DNA from: an uncultured Sporosarcina sp.
Lineage (GTDB): Bacteria > Bacillota > Bacilli > Bacillales_A > Planococcaceae
Direction of reading: 5' to 3'
Assembly: GCA_947644645.1 (NCBI GenBank)
Contig: CANSAF010000022.1
Coordinates: 1-39,348 of the forward strand
Length of the DNA: 39,348 bases
This document shows positions 1-8,002 of this stretch, in pieces; within the stretch, counting starts at the first letter, position 1; each line of letters opens with the position of its first letter. The notes beneath the pieces were generated by a model. That model saw nothing but the letters and a program-made list of their open reading frames with translations. It did not search any database and had not been told where the DNA came from. The translations under genes were made by a program, and so were the position numbers.

Positions 1-143
1 ATTTTGAAGGGAATTTCCAATTCATAATTAATACCCACAAAAGCTTGACTCAATCCATTTACTGTTAAAATCACAAATGATATACCGATATAATATAGTA
101 AGAAAGCTTGCTTTCTATCAATAAGATATAGGAGTGAGGAAAA

Positions 144-734
144 ATGAAGAAGATTTTATTCGTCATGGCTGTGTCAGTATTGTTTATATTTCCGGTAAAT
201 GCTTTTGCGTCTACTGGGGAAAGTGAAGAAGCATTTATTGACAACTTGAATTTACTGGATGATTCGTTTTCTATGCTAGAAGAAATTGAAGCAGATGTGA
301 ATGAGTCTAACCGAGCAGTAATGGGTGAAGTAGTCGACAAAGTAAAATTGAAAATTGCTGAAAGAAGTCAGTTAGTTGGCAATGTCAAAGCAACACGCAC
401 TCAAGTTGAGCAATTAAAAGAAAATAAAGCGGCGATTTTCTCAGAAGTAGCAAGAATTCGTTCGTCTGAAGTAAATATGACGGAAGAACAATTAGCTGCA
501 TTGATTAAAGAAACTAAGTTTACAATTGTTCAATTAAAAGATAACGAGTATCATGCGGGACAAGTTGGTAAAGAAACAGTAAAACTTGTGAAATATGTTA
601 GCCAAAAAGATTTACTCTCTATAAAAAAACAAGTTCAAGCAGTTATTTATGCGCAAAACAATCGTATTATGATGTTGGAAGAATTGAGTGACGAGCTATA
701 TGTACTATTAAATATTTTACAAGAAATTAAATAG
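144..734 (+). CDS. Secreted helical protein of unknown function
   Basis: A 196-residue protein with a clear Sec signal peptide (residues 1-23, hydrophobic core followed by AFAS). The rest is almost entirely predicted helix rich in E, K, Q and L with heptad-like spacing, so it is probably a coiled coil. I see no catalytic motif, no further membrane segment and no cell-wall anchor. The start is supported by a ribosome binding site GGAGTGAGG at 131-139. It has its own terminator at 749-790 and so is probably monocistronic. I do not recognise the family. Its position next to the coiled-coil YhgE proteins may be coincidental. Confidence 0.75.
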   Translation: MKKILFVMAVSVLFIFPVNAFASTGESEEAFIDNLNLLDDSFSMLEEIEADVNESNRAVMGEVVDKVKLKIAERSQLVGNVKATRTQVEQLKENKAAIFSEVARIRSSEVNMTEEQLAALIKETKFTIVQLKDNEYHAGQVGKETVKLVKYVSQKDLLSIKKQVQAVIYAQNNRIMMLEELSDELYVLLNILQEIK

Positions 735-748
735 CACTATTAAAATCA

Positions 749-790
749 AAAACGAGGCGTTCAGAAAAAGTCTGAGCGCTTCGTTTTGTT
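749..790 (+). terminator. Rho-independent terminator after the 144-734 gene
   Basis: A 17-bp stem pairs 749-765 with 771-787 around a 5-nt loop, with only two G-T wobbles. A T-rich stretch follows. Confidence 0.85.
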
Positions 791-906
791 GTTTAATATG
801 CCGAAAAAGGAACTTTTATGTGTGAAAGACGTTAAAAATAAAAGAAGTTATTAACTTTACTAAAAAAATATATTTATATAACACTAAAAATGATAAATCC
901 GTCATC

Positions 907-936
907 TTGGCTATTCTCTTGAATATGATGTATTAT
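907..936 (+). promoter_or_regulatory. Possible sigma-A promoter for the first yhgE-like gene
   Basis: A TTGGCT -35-like box (907-912) lies 18 bp from a TATTAT -10-like box (931-936), in the 284-bp gap between the upstream terminator and the gene at 1019. The boxes are partial matches in AT-rich sequence, so this is weak. Nothing else stands out in the gap. Confidence 0.25.
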
Positions 937-1018
937 AAACAGGATATAGACTATGACTTAAAATAGCATTTTCAAGTATAAAAGATCGTTATAGTATGAT
1001 AGGTAAGGAGATTTATAA

Positions 1019-4000
1019 ATGAAGAACATCTTAAATATATTTAAGACAGACTTAAATAATATTCGTAAGAAAAGAGCTGCAATTGTTGTGATTGTAGCTT
1101 TAATGATTTTACCATCGATGTATGCATGGTTTAATATATTACCCTCATGGGACCCATATGCAAATACTGAAGGCGTTTCAGTTGCCGTTGTAAACAAAGA
1201 CGAGGGTGCGAATGTAGAAGGCGAAGAGATTAATGTAGGGAATGAAATTGTTTTATCACTTCTCGATAATAAGAAGTTAGGTTGGCAATTTGTCGATGAA
1301 GAAGAAGCATTAAAAGGTGTCGAACATGGGGATTACTACGCTTCAATTATTATTCCAGAAAATTTCTCGCAACGATTATCCAGTGTGCTTGATGAAGAGC
1401 CAGAAAAGCCAATACTGGACTATTATATTAACGAGAAAATTAATGCTATTGCACCAAAAGTGACGAGTGCGGGAGCATCTGGAATTGTTGAGCAAATTGA
1501 AAGTGGTTTTGTCAAGGTTGCCAATGAAGCTATTTTCACAGCATTTAATGATATTGGAATTGAGTTAGAAACAAATCGTGAGTCAATTGAAAGGCTGCGA
1601 GATTCTATTTATCAAATGGAAGATGATTTACCTGAGATTGAGCGACTTTTGGGTGTTGCAGGTACGGATTTAACTAAAGTAGAGGATTCAGTCGGAAAAG
1701 CGAATGACGGTGTAAAACGGGCAGAAGATATTAGTAAAGATGCTGAACGAATGAGTGAACGTTTGGAAGAAATGCTTAAGGAAAGTGATAAATCTGTTCG
1801 TACTTATGTGCCAATTATAAAGCAAGATTTAAGGCTTGCACAAACAGTCATTCAAGAAATACCTTCAATTACAAGACGAATTTCACAAAAAGGTACAGAT
1901 GTAGATCGATTACTCAATGGCGTTGTTGATAGTACCGCGAAAATTGACGAAACGACGAAGTCTTTGCAAAAACTTGCCGATTTATTGGAAAAAACAAATG
2001 AAAGACTTACGGAAGATAGAAAGCTTGAAGATTTAATCGACCATTTAAATGAACAATCAAATAAAATGGAAGATTTAAAGACAAGTGTTGAGTCGGCAAT
2101 TGAGACATTGGAAAAAGGCGAACATATTGGTGTGGATATCATTGATCATATTAATCAAACAGCAGAAGACGTTGAAAAACAACTTGGTGAGCTCATTGAT
2201 ATTTATGAAAAGACAATTATTCCTGGTATTGAAGATAAAATGGAAGAAATTCGAAAAAATGCACCTCTTGTAAAAGAGAAACTGGAAGAGGCGCATAAGA
2301 TTGGGATTGATCTTCAAGAGCAGGTTGAACAATGGGTAGAAGAAGGCGGTCGCCTGGATTTAGAGAAGCAAAAAGAAATCCTTGAAAGACTCCAACCATT
2401 AGTCGGGAACTTAGAAAGTCATGTTGGCACATTGGAACATGTTTTAGGTCACTTAGATAGTATTTTTAGTAGCGGTCGATTCAGCGAACAACTTGAAAAA
2501 ATAACCGCATTACATGAGCGCGTCATAGAGATTCAAGAGTCGATTGATCATGGGTTGGAACTCATTGAAAAAGGTGAAAATATCGATCAGTTTTTCTGGG
2601 AGAAATTGAACGGTTTATTGATTAAAGTGAATGATCAATTAGAGCATTTAACAGGCGATGGCTTTGTAAATATTTCAAAGAGCTTTGAAGATGCTGTTAA
2701 AAAATTAGAAGAAGAGAAAAAGAAAGTACAGGATAAACTTGCGGATCTCGAGAAAGCAGCTGAAAATGCTTCTAAATTAACGGGAGATTTATTGGAAACT
2801 GTTAAAAATCCAGAGAAAACGTTAAAGATGCTTCGTGACATTAATGCACGAATTACAGAAGGGCAAGATGCGATTGCATCGGTCGTTGATTTAAGCGAAC
2901 GTCTACAGAAAACATTTGATGATGGTCTGTTCTTGGACGGAGTTGACCGAATCGAAAGTTTGCAAAATGATCTTCAAACGTTTAAAAGTGATATTTTAAG
3001 GGTAGTGGATAACGCAAGAGATACAAAGAAGTCGGCTGGAGAAACATTAGTTAAAATTGAAGATAAATCGAGAGAAATGGACCGTGCAATTTCTGATGTA
3101 TGGCGTTTTATTGATCGCGATTTAATGCCGAAATATGAAGAAGCTTCTAATAAAGCTAATAATGCCTTAAAAGAAGGAAATAAAATATTAACGAAAGCAA
3201 ATACGTATTTCCCAAGAATCAATGACTTATTAGGACAAGTCGATGAAGGTGTCGTTAAAGGGAAAGATGGTTTAGCAAAAGCGAATGAGGCATTTCCAGA
3301 AGCCAAAGAAAAAATTACTGAGATTGCTAAGAGAGTCCGGATTTTAGAGGAAAAAGGTGATCTTGACCAAATTATTCGTTTACTGAAAAATGATCCGAGT
3401 GCAGAAAGTGAATTTTTTGCTGATCCAATTGTATTAAATGAGCATGAATTATTCCCAATTCCAAACTATGGTTCGGCAATGGCGCCATTCTTTACCGCAA
3501 TGTCATTATGGGTTGGTGGTTTAATTCTTGTATCTTCATTGATTGTAGACGTACCAAATAAACATCTTTATAAAAGTTATGAGACGTATTTCGGTCGGAT
3601 TTTAACATTTTGGGCGATTGGTATTGTACAAGCCCTTATAGTGACAGTTGGAAATATGATTTTACTTAAAACATTTGTTGCTCATAAAATTTTATTTGTT
3701 TTATTTGGGTTCTTAATTAGTATAGTATTTGTAACAATTATTTATACTTTTGTATCTGTTTTTGGTAACTCAGGTAAAGTAATGGCGATTATTTTGCTCG
3801 TTATGCAGTTGGGGGCATCGGGCGGAACCTTCCCAATTCAGATGACACCAGAGTTTTTCCAAAAGATTCATCAGTTCTTACCTTTCACACATGCTTTGGG
3901 CTTGTTCCGAGAAGCTGTTGGTGGTGTGATTTGGCCGGTAGCTTTTGAACATATCGCATGGTTACTCGGTTATATGGCGATCTTTTTATTCATTGGAATT

Positions 4001-4075
4001 CGATTAAAAGAACGTATTAACAAGAGAAGTGATAAGTTTTTAGCTGAGGCACGTGAGAGTGAAATTATATTGTAA
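1019..4075 (+). CDS. yhgE: YhgE/Pip family membrane protein (long paralog)
   Basis: A 1018-residue protein with the two conserved halves of the YhgE/Pip family. The N-terminal half has one membrane segment (about residues 20-40) followed by the conserved MYAWFNILPSWDPYANT stretch and an extracytoplasmic domain. The C-terminal half is an ABC-2-permease-like block of about five or six membrane segments (about residues 815-1000). Between them lies a very long coiled coil (about 190-790). Family members include Lactococcus Pip (phage infection protein) and the related EsaA of type VII secretion. No enzymatic role is established. The ribosome binding site TAAGGAG (1004-1010) supports the ATG. A shorter paralog at 8003 shares both ends but lacks about 280 residues of coiled coil. 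B. subtilis YhgE is nearer the shorter size. Confidence 0.9.
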   Translation: MKNILNIFKTDLNNIRKKRAAIVVIVALMILPSMYAWFNILPSWDPYANTEGVSVAVVNKDEGANVEGEEINVGNEIVLSLLDNKKLGWQFVDEEEALKGVEHGDYYASIIIPENFSQRLSSVLDEEPEKPILDYYINEKINAIAPKVTSAGASGIVEQIESGFVKVANEAIFTAFNDIGIELETNRESIERLRDSIYQMEDDLPEIERLLGVAGTDLTKVEDSVGKANDGVKRAEDISKDAERMSERLEEMLKESDKSVRTYVPIIKQDLRLAQTVIQEIPSITRRISQKGTDVDRLLNGVVDSTAKIDETTKSLQKLADLLEKTNERLTEDRKLEDLIDHLNEQSNKMEDLKTSVESAIETLEKGEHIGVDIIDHINQTAEDVEKQLGELIDIYEKTIIPGIEDKMEEIRKNAPLVKEKLEEAHKIGIDLQEQVEQWVEEGGRLDLEKQKEILERLQPLVGNLESHVGTLEHVLGHLDSIFSSGRFSEQLEKITALHERVIEIQESIDHGLELIEKGENIDQFFWEKLNGLLIKVNDQLEHLTGDGFVNISKSFEDAVKKLEEEKKKVQDKLADLEKAAENASKLTGDLLETVKNPEKTLKMLRDINARITEGQDAIASVVDLSERLQKTFDDGLFLDGVDRIESLQNDLQTFKSDILRVVDNARDTKKSAGETLVKIEDKSREMDRAISDVWRFIDRDLMPKYEEASNKANNALKEGNKILTKANTYFPRINDLLGQVDEGVVKGKDGLAKANEAFPEAKEKITEIAKRVRILEEKGDLDQIIRLLKNDPSAESEFFADPIVLNEHELFPIPNYGSAMAPFFTAMSLWVGGLILVSSLIVDVPNKHLYKSYETYFGRILTFWAIGIVQALIVTVGNMILLKTFVAHKILFVLFGFLISIVFVTIIYTFVSVFGNSGKVMAIILLVMQLGASGGTFPIQMTPEFFQKIHQFLPFTHALGLFREAVGGVIWPVAFEHIAWLLGYMAIFLFIGIRLKERINKRSDKFLAEARESEIIL

Positions 4076-4082
4076 TAGAAAG

Positions 4083-4116
4083 AGAAAGCATCGATTGGAG
4101 ATGCTTTCTTTTTTTA
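4083..4116 (+). terminator. Rho-independent terminator after yhgE (long)
   Basis: A perfect 10-bp stem, AGAAAGCATC (4083-4092) with GATGCTTTCT (4100-4109), is followed by a run of seven T. Confidence 0.9.
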
Positions 4117-4136
4117 GTACTTTCATCATGCGAATT

Positions 4137-4165
4137 TTCAGAAATTAAGAATGGTATTTTATAAT
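4137..4165 (+). promoter_or_regulatory. Candidate promoter for the SLH gene at 4279
   Basis: A perfect TATAAT (4160-4165) lies 17 bp from a TTCAGA -35-like box (4137-4142). It would give a leader of about 105 nt. A second TATAAT at 4256-4261 is too close to the ribosome binding site to be the likely choice. Confidence 0.35.
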
Positions 4166-4278
4166 TATTTTTTCATTTTCTAAGTAATTTTGATGATTAT
4201 TATAGGAAAATGAAGTTTCATATGCTATCATTTCTATTAGTTGGAATTTTCTAAGTATAATAAATTAGGAGGGTTTTT

Positions 4279-5916
4279 ATGGTAAATGTAAAAGGTTCAA
4301 ATAAATTATTTAAAGCGACGATAGCGGCTACTGTTGCGGCAGGTGCTTTTGTGACGGCAGCTCCAGTTTACACAAAAGCAGCTCCTGAAATTACAGAGTT
4401 AACAGACTTGGAGAAAGAGCAGGACTACTACGAAGCGGTAAAAATACTTTTGGAACGAGGTGCGATTAAAGGGTTTCCAGACTTAACATATCGCCCATAT
4501 GAGTCCGTTACACGTGGCCAAGCTGCAAAAATTTTAGCGCATTTTTTAGATTTAGATTTAAAAAATGTTGAAAACCCACGTTTTGTAGATGTTAAAGAAA
4601 CTGATGAATATTACACGGCAATTGCTGCGCTAGTAGAAAAAGGAATTATTAAAGGCTATGCAGACCATACATTTAGACAAAATGAGCCACTTACTCGTGC
4701 ACAAATGGCGCAGATGGTTGTCCTTGGATTTGAGTTAAATGTAGAACAATCAGAAGTGATAGCGCTTCCATTTATTGATGTAGATGAAAGTGATGCATTT
4801 GCAGGTTATATTCAAGCGCTAGCAAATTATGATATTACAAAAGGTGTGTCAGAAAATCAGTTTGCACCTAATGCATATGTGACGAGAGGACAAATGGCTT
4901 CATTTATTACTAGAGGAGAAGCCGCACTTGCAATCCCTGAAGTGTCTGGCGAGATTGTAGAAGTTGAAGAAGATAAAGTCGTTCTTTCAACGGGAACATA
5001 TTATATACCAGAATCACTGAAAGGGATTTTTAAGCCAGAAAACACTGATGCACTTCAAGGAGCTTATGTTGATTTGAAAAAGGATGGAAAGGTTATCCAG
5101 TCCTTGACAGAGCTTATTCTAGTGGGAAGTACTGATTCTACAAAAGAATTAAAATTAGATGGTGGGGGTACCGAAGTTCACGGTAATTTAACGATATTAG
5201 GAGATTACCATTTGGTACAGAATTTAAAAGTAGCAGGTGATCTCACTATTTATGAAAGTAGTCCAAATCAGACCTATGCGAATGATTTAGTCGTGGATGG
5301 CGAAACACATATTTTAAGTAAGATAGAGGCTGAAGAAGTGAAAGCGGCAAATGCTGACCTAGCAACGGAAGCATTACCATTTTCAGTTTCAGTAACTAAT
5401 GCAAATGCGACAGTTGCAAATGAAGAAGGTGGAGGGACTGTGACTTTTACAAGTTCTTCACTGAACACAATTACCGCTTCCCAAAATGGTGTTACAATAG
5501 AAGTTAAGGAAGATACGACTTTTAAAGACCTAATTGTTGAAGAGAATGCAACACTTAACGCTGATTACGGATATTTATTTCCATCTGTAACATTAAGTAA
5601 AGCTGTTACGGAATTGACTGCGAATGTAGAAATTGAGAATTTAATTACAAAAGGCGAAGAAGCTGTTACTATTCATGGAGATGGAAGAGTCGATTTAATG
5701 AAAGCATATTCTACTGCCCCTGTATTCATTGATTTACCTGGCTCAGTGAATATCTTAGAAATTCATAACCCGGATGCTAAAATTTCACTAGGTCGAAAAA
5801 CATTGGTCGGTCATTTATATCTGCCACTATTAACAGACGTTAAGAAAGTAATTGCAAATTATGATGATATTGCAAGGAATATTGAGATGATTGATGGAGA
5901 GATTCATGAACCTTAA
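4279..5916 (+). CDS. SLH-domain surface protein, beta-rich C-terminal region
   Basis: A 545-residue secreted protein with a signal peptide (about 1-34) and three N-terminal SLH domains (about 45-95, 102-153 and 165-216). Their TRGQ, TRAQ and TRGQ motifs are the loops that bind pyruvylated secondary cell wall polymer. The remaining 330 residues have no family I recognise. Short repeated hydrophobic strands (for example VHGNLTILGDYHLVQNLKVAGDLTIYE-like units around residues 300-330) suggest a beta-helix or stacked-strand surface domain. No enzyme motif is visible. The strong TAGGAGGG site at 4266-4273 fixes the start. It could be an S-layer-like structural protein or an adhesin. Anchoring would depend on csaB at 34.3 kb. 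Confidence 0.88.
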   Translation: MVNVKGSNKLFKATIAATVAAGAFVTAAPVYTKAAPEITELTDLEKEQDYYEAVKILLERGAIKGFPDLTYRPYESVTRGQAAKILAHFLDLDLKNVENPRFVDVKETDEYYTAIAALVEKGIIKGYADHTFRQNEPLTRAQMAQMVVLGFELNVEQSEVIALPFIDVDESDAFAGYIQALANYDITKGVSENQFAPNAYVTRGQMASFITRGEAALAIPEVSGEIVEVEEDKVVLSTGTYYIPESLKGIFKPENTDALQGAYVDLKKDGKVIQSLTELILVGSTDSTKELKLDGGGTEVHGNLTILGDYHLVQNLKVAGDLTIYESSPNQTYANDLVVDGETHILSKIEAEEVKAANADLATEALPFSVSVTNANATVANEEGGGTVTFTSSSLNTITASQNGVTIEVKEDTTFKDLIVEENATLNADYGYLFPSVTLSKAVTELTANVEIENLITKGEEAVTIHGDGRVDLMKAYSTAPVFIDLPGSVNILEIHNPDAKISLGRKTLVGHLYLPLLTDVKKVIANYDDIARNIEMIDGEIHEP

Positions 5917-5972
5917 TACTTTAAGGTCTACTACGGAATTATTTTTCTGACTATTCTATTATAAGTGAAGCG

Positions 5973-6014
5973 AAAAGCTAGAAGTGCTGTATAGACAGCA
6001 TTTCTAGCTTTTTT
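5973..6014 (+). terminator. Rho-independent terminator of the SLH gene; intron target
   Basis: An 18-bp stem (5973-5990 with 5995-6012, one G-T wobble, ATAG loop) ends in a T run. The group II intron begins immediately after it at about 6016, as expected for class C introns, which use terminator stem-loops as insertion sites. Confidence 0.88.
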
Positions 6015-6015
6015 G

Positions 6016-7915
6016 GTGTGCCCGGCATGGGTAATCGCTAGGCGGTGAAAGTCCGCTACAGGCTTGGCAGTAGGAACTGTTAGCAGAAGGCAAGGGTGTC
6101 CATTGTGAAATGGAATCTGAAGGAAGCCGTATGCAAATCCTTGGACCGACGAACAGAAACCATATATAAGGCTGTGTGAGGTGGATGAGTCTGCCAAACA
6201 AGATGAAGTCCAATACTGCCCGAAACCTCATGCAGTAAATATGGCGGTTAGATGAGGAAAAAGTGATTATTCTTACCCGGGGAGGTCTTACGAGGGTTAT
6301 TCAATTAACAATCGACTTAGTGATAAGTCGATGAATCGTAAGAAGTCAGCAGATGCCATAGTAGCTTTTGAAGTTCTAAAAGTGAAAAGTGAAGGGCTGA
6401 ACAATCTTAAATCTTGAAGAAAACAAGGAGGTGCAGACATCACCGCCAAAGCACAGAAAACACCACGGTTATGACCAAATCAGTGGCTGCCCATGGAGAG
6501 ATAAGTTGGAAACGAAAGGGTAAATGGGAGTGTGTAGGGATGTCGCCTAGATATGAAAGAACAAGATGGTATCAACTTAATTGAAAAAGTAATTTCAGAT
6601 GAAAATCTATGGAAAGCCTACAAAAGGTGAGGAAGAATAAAGGAGCACCTGGTGTGGATGGGATTACAGTTTACCAACTGAAATCCCATATGGAAGAATA
6701 CTACGAACCCTTGAAACGGAAATTAAGAGAAGGTTCATATGAACCAACACCTGTTAAAAGAGTGGCGATTCCAAAAGCAGATGGTTCAAAAAGATACTTG
6801 GGGATTCCGTGTGTCTTAGACCGCGTAGTCCAACAAGCAATTCTACAAGTGATTGAACCAATTATTGACCCATACTTCTCGGATAATAGCTATGGTTTTC
6901 GGAAAGGTCGAAGTGCACATCAAGCGATAAAGAAAGCAGAAAACCTACTATGAAGAAGGTTATAGAGTCGTTGTAGACTGCGACTTGAAAAGCTATTTCG
7001 ACACAATCCACCACCATAGAATCCGTGGATACCTAGGTTATTTTATTTCAGATAAAATAGTGCTTCGCTTAATTTGGAAATTCTTACGTTCAGGCATACT
7101 CGATAAGGATATTTATATCGAGACGACAAAAGGAGCACGCCAAGGAGGACCACTTTCTCCTATTCTAGCAAATGTTTACCTAAATATGTTAGATCGAGAA
7201 CTGGAGAAAAGAGGGCATCGTTTCGTACGTTATGCGGATGACTTTGTGATTTACGTCAAAAGTAGACGTGCAGCAGAACGTGTCATGGAAGGCGTAAAGG
7301 AATTTATCGAAAAAGACCTTCAATTGACAATAAACGAGGAGAAAAGCCAAATATGTGGTGCAACAAAAGCTACATTCCTAGGCTTCAATATCCAAAACCT
7401 CATGGGAAAGTAGGTTGCCGACCAAGTAAGTCGGCAAAACGAAAATTCAAGGAAAAGCTCAAGAAATTAACCAGTCGGAAACGAACTGGCACTTTCATAG
7501 AAATCATCAAAGAAATTAATCAAGTGACAGTCGGTTGGATAAATTATTTTGGCATATCGAATATAAAATCGTTCGTCGCCACGCTCCAACATTGGTTACA
7601 TCATCGATTAAGGCAATTAATATGGAAACGATGGAAAAAGGTAAATACGAAATATAAAATGCTTCGTAAATATGGGATTGACCATGACGACGCAATGGCA
7701 CTTGCCAATACCCGAAAGGGTTACTGGAGAATATCTCGCAGTAAAACAATTCATCGTGCCATAACAAATGAAAAACTCGCAAAGTGGGGACTGAAAAACA
7801 TGTCCGAACTTTACGAGTCAAGATACTTAAAAGGTTGAACCGCCGTATACCGAACGGTACGTACTGGTGGTGTGAGAGGTCGGCTAATCAATTAATGATT
7901 AGCCTCCTACTCGAT
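6016..7915 (+). mobile_element. Group II intron, bacterial class C type
   Basis: The 5' end GTGTGCCCGGCATGGG (6016-6031) matches the class C consensus. The ribozyme part runs to about 6550 and includes a conserved TTACCCGGGGAGGTCT stretch near 6274. Domain V is recognisable at about 7838-7872 (ACCGCCGT stem with a CGC triad, GAAC loop, GGTGGT return strand). Domain VI (about 7880-7904) folds on GGCTAATCA/TGATTAGCC, and the 3' end is near CCTACTCGAT (7915). The element encodes a reverse transcriptase/maturase inside domain IV. Boundaries are judged by consensus and may be off by a few bases. Because the maturase is frameshifted, the copy may be unable to move on its own, although the RNA could still be spliced by a maturase acting in trans. 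Confidence 0.88.
6553..7838 (+). pseudogene. ltrA: Frameshifted group II intron reverse transcriptase/maturase
   Basis: The protein reads across three frames. The start is MKEQDGINLIEKV (6553). The frame shifts at the A4 run 6622-6625 (one A apparently missing), then at CC 6944-6945 (one C extra), then at the GGGAAA run 7404-7409 (one A missing). Repaired, it is about 428 residues. It contains the N-terminal RT0/1 motif KGAPGVDG, the finger/palm region with the YADD active site (7231-7242), the group II maturase-specific X domain with WINYFGIS, and no C-terminal endonuclease domain. That layout fits class C proteins. The frames between the breaks are well conserved, so the damage is either very recent or a sequencing artefact at short homopolymers. 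Confidence 0.85.
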
Positions 7916-8002
7916 TTAACAAAAGTTTAAAAAATGGATAATTTATCGACAAATGGAAATGATATAGGAACCTAGAGAAAAGTGTAAAGATGGGAGGACA
8001 AT

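Noticed and set aside
1852-3306. Opposite-strand open frames inside the long yhgE gene
   Set aside because: They mirror the helical coding bias of yhgE, lack ribosome binding sites and show no domain.
4256-4261. TATAAT as -10 box of the SLH gene
   Set aside because: Transcription would begin within the ribosome binding site, so it is probably chance in AT-rich sequence.
6016-6550. Riboswitch or other structured RNA upstream of an enzyme
   Set aside because: The structured region belongs to the group II intron ribozyme: 5' GTGTG end, domains V and VI found downstream, reverse transcriptase inside.
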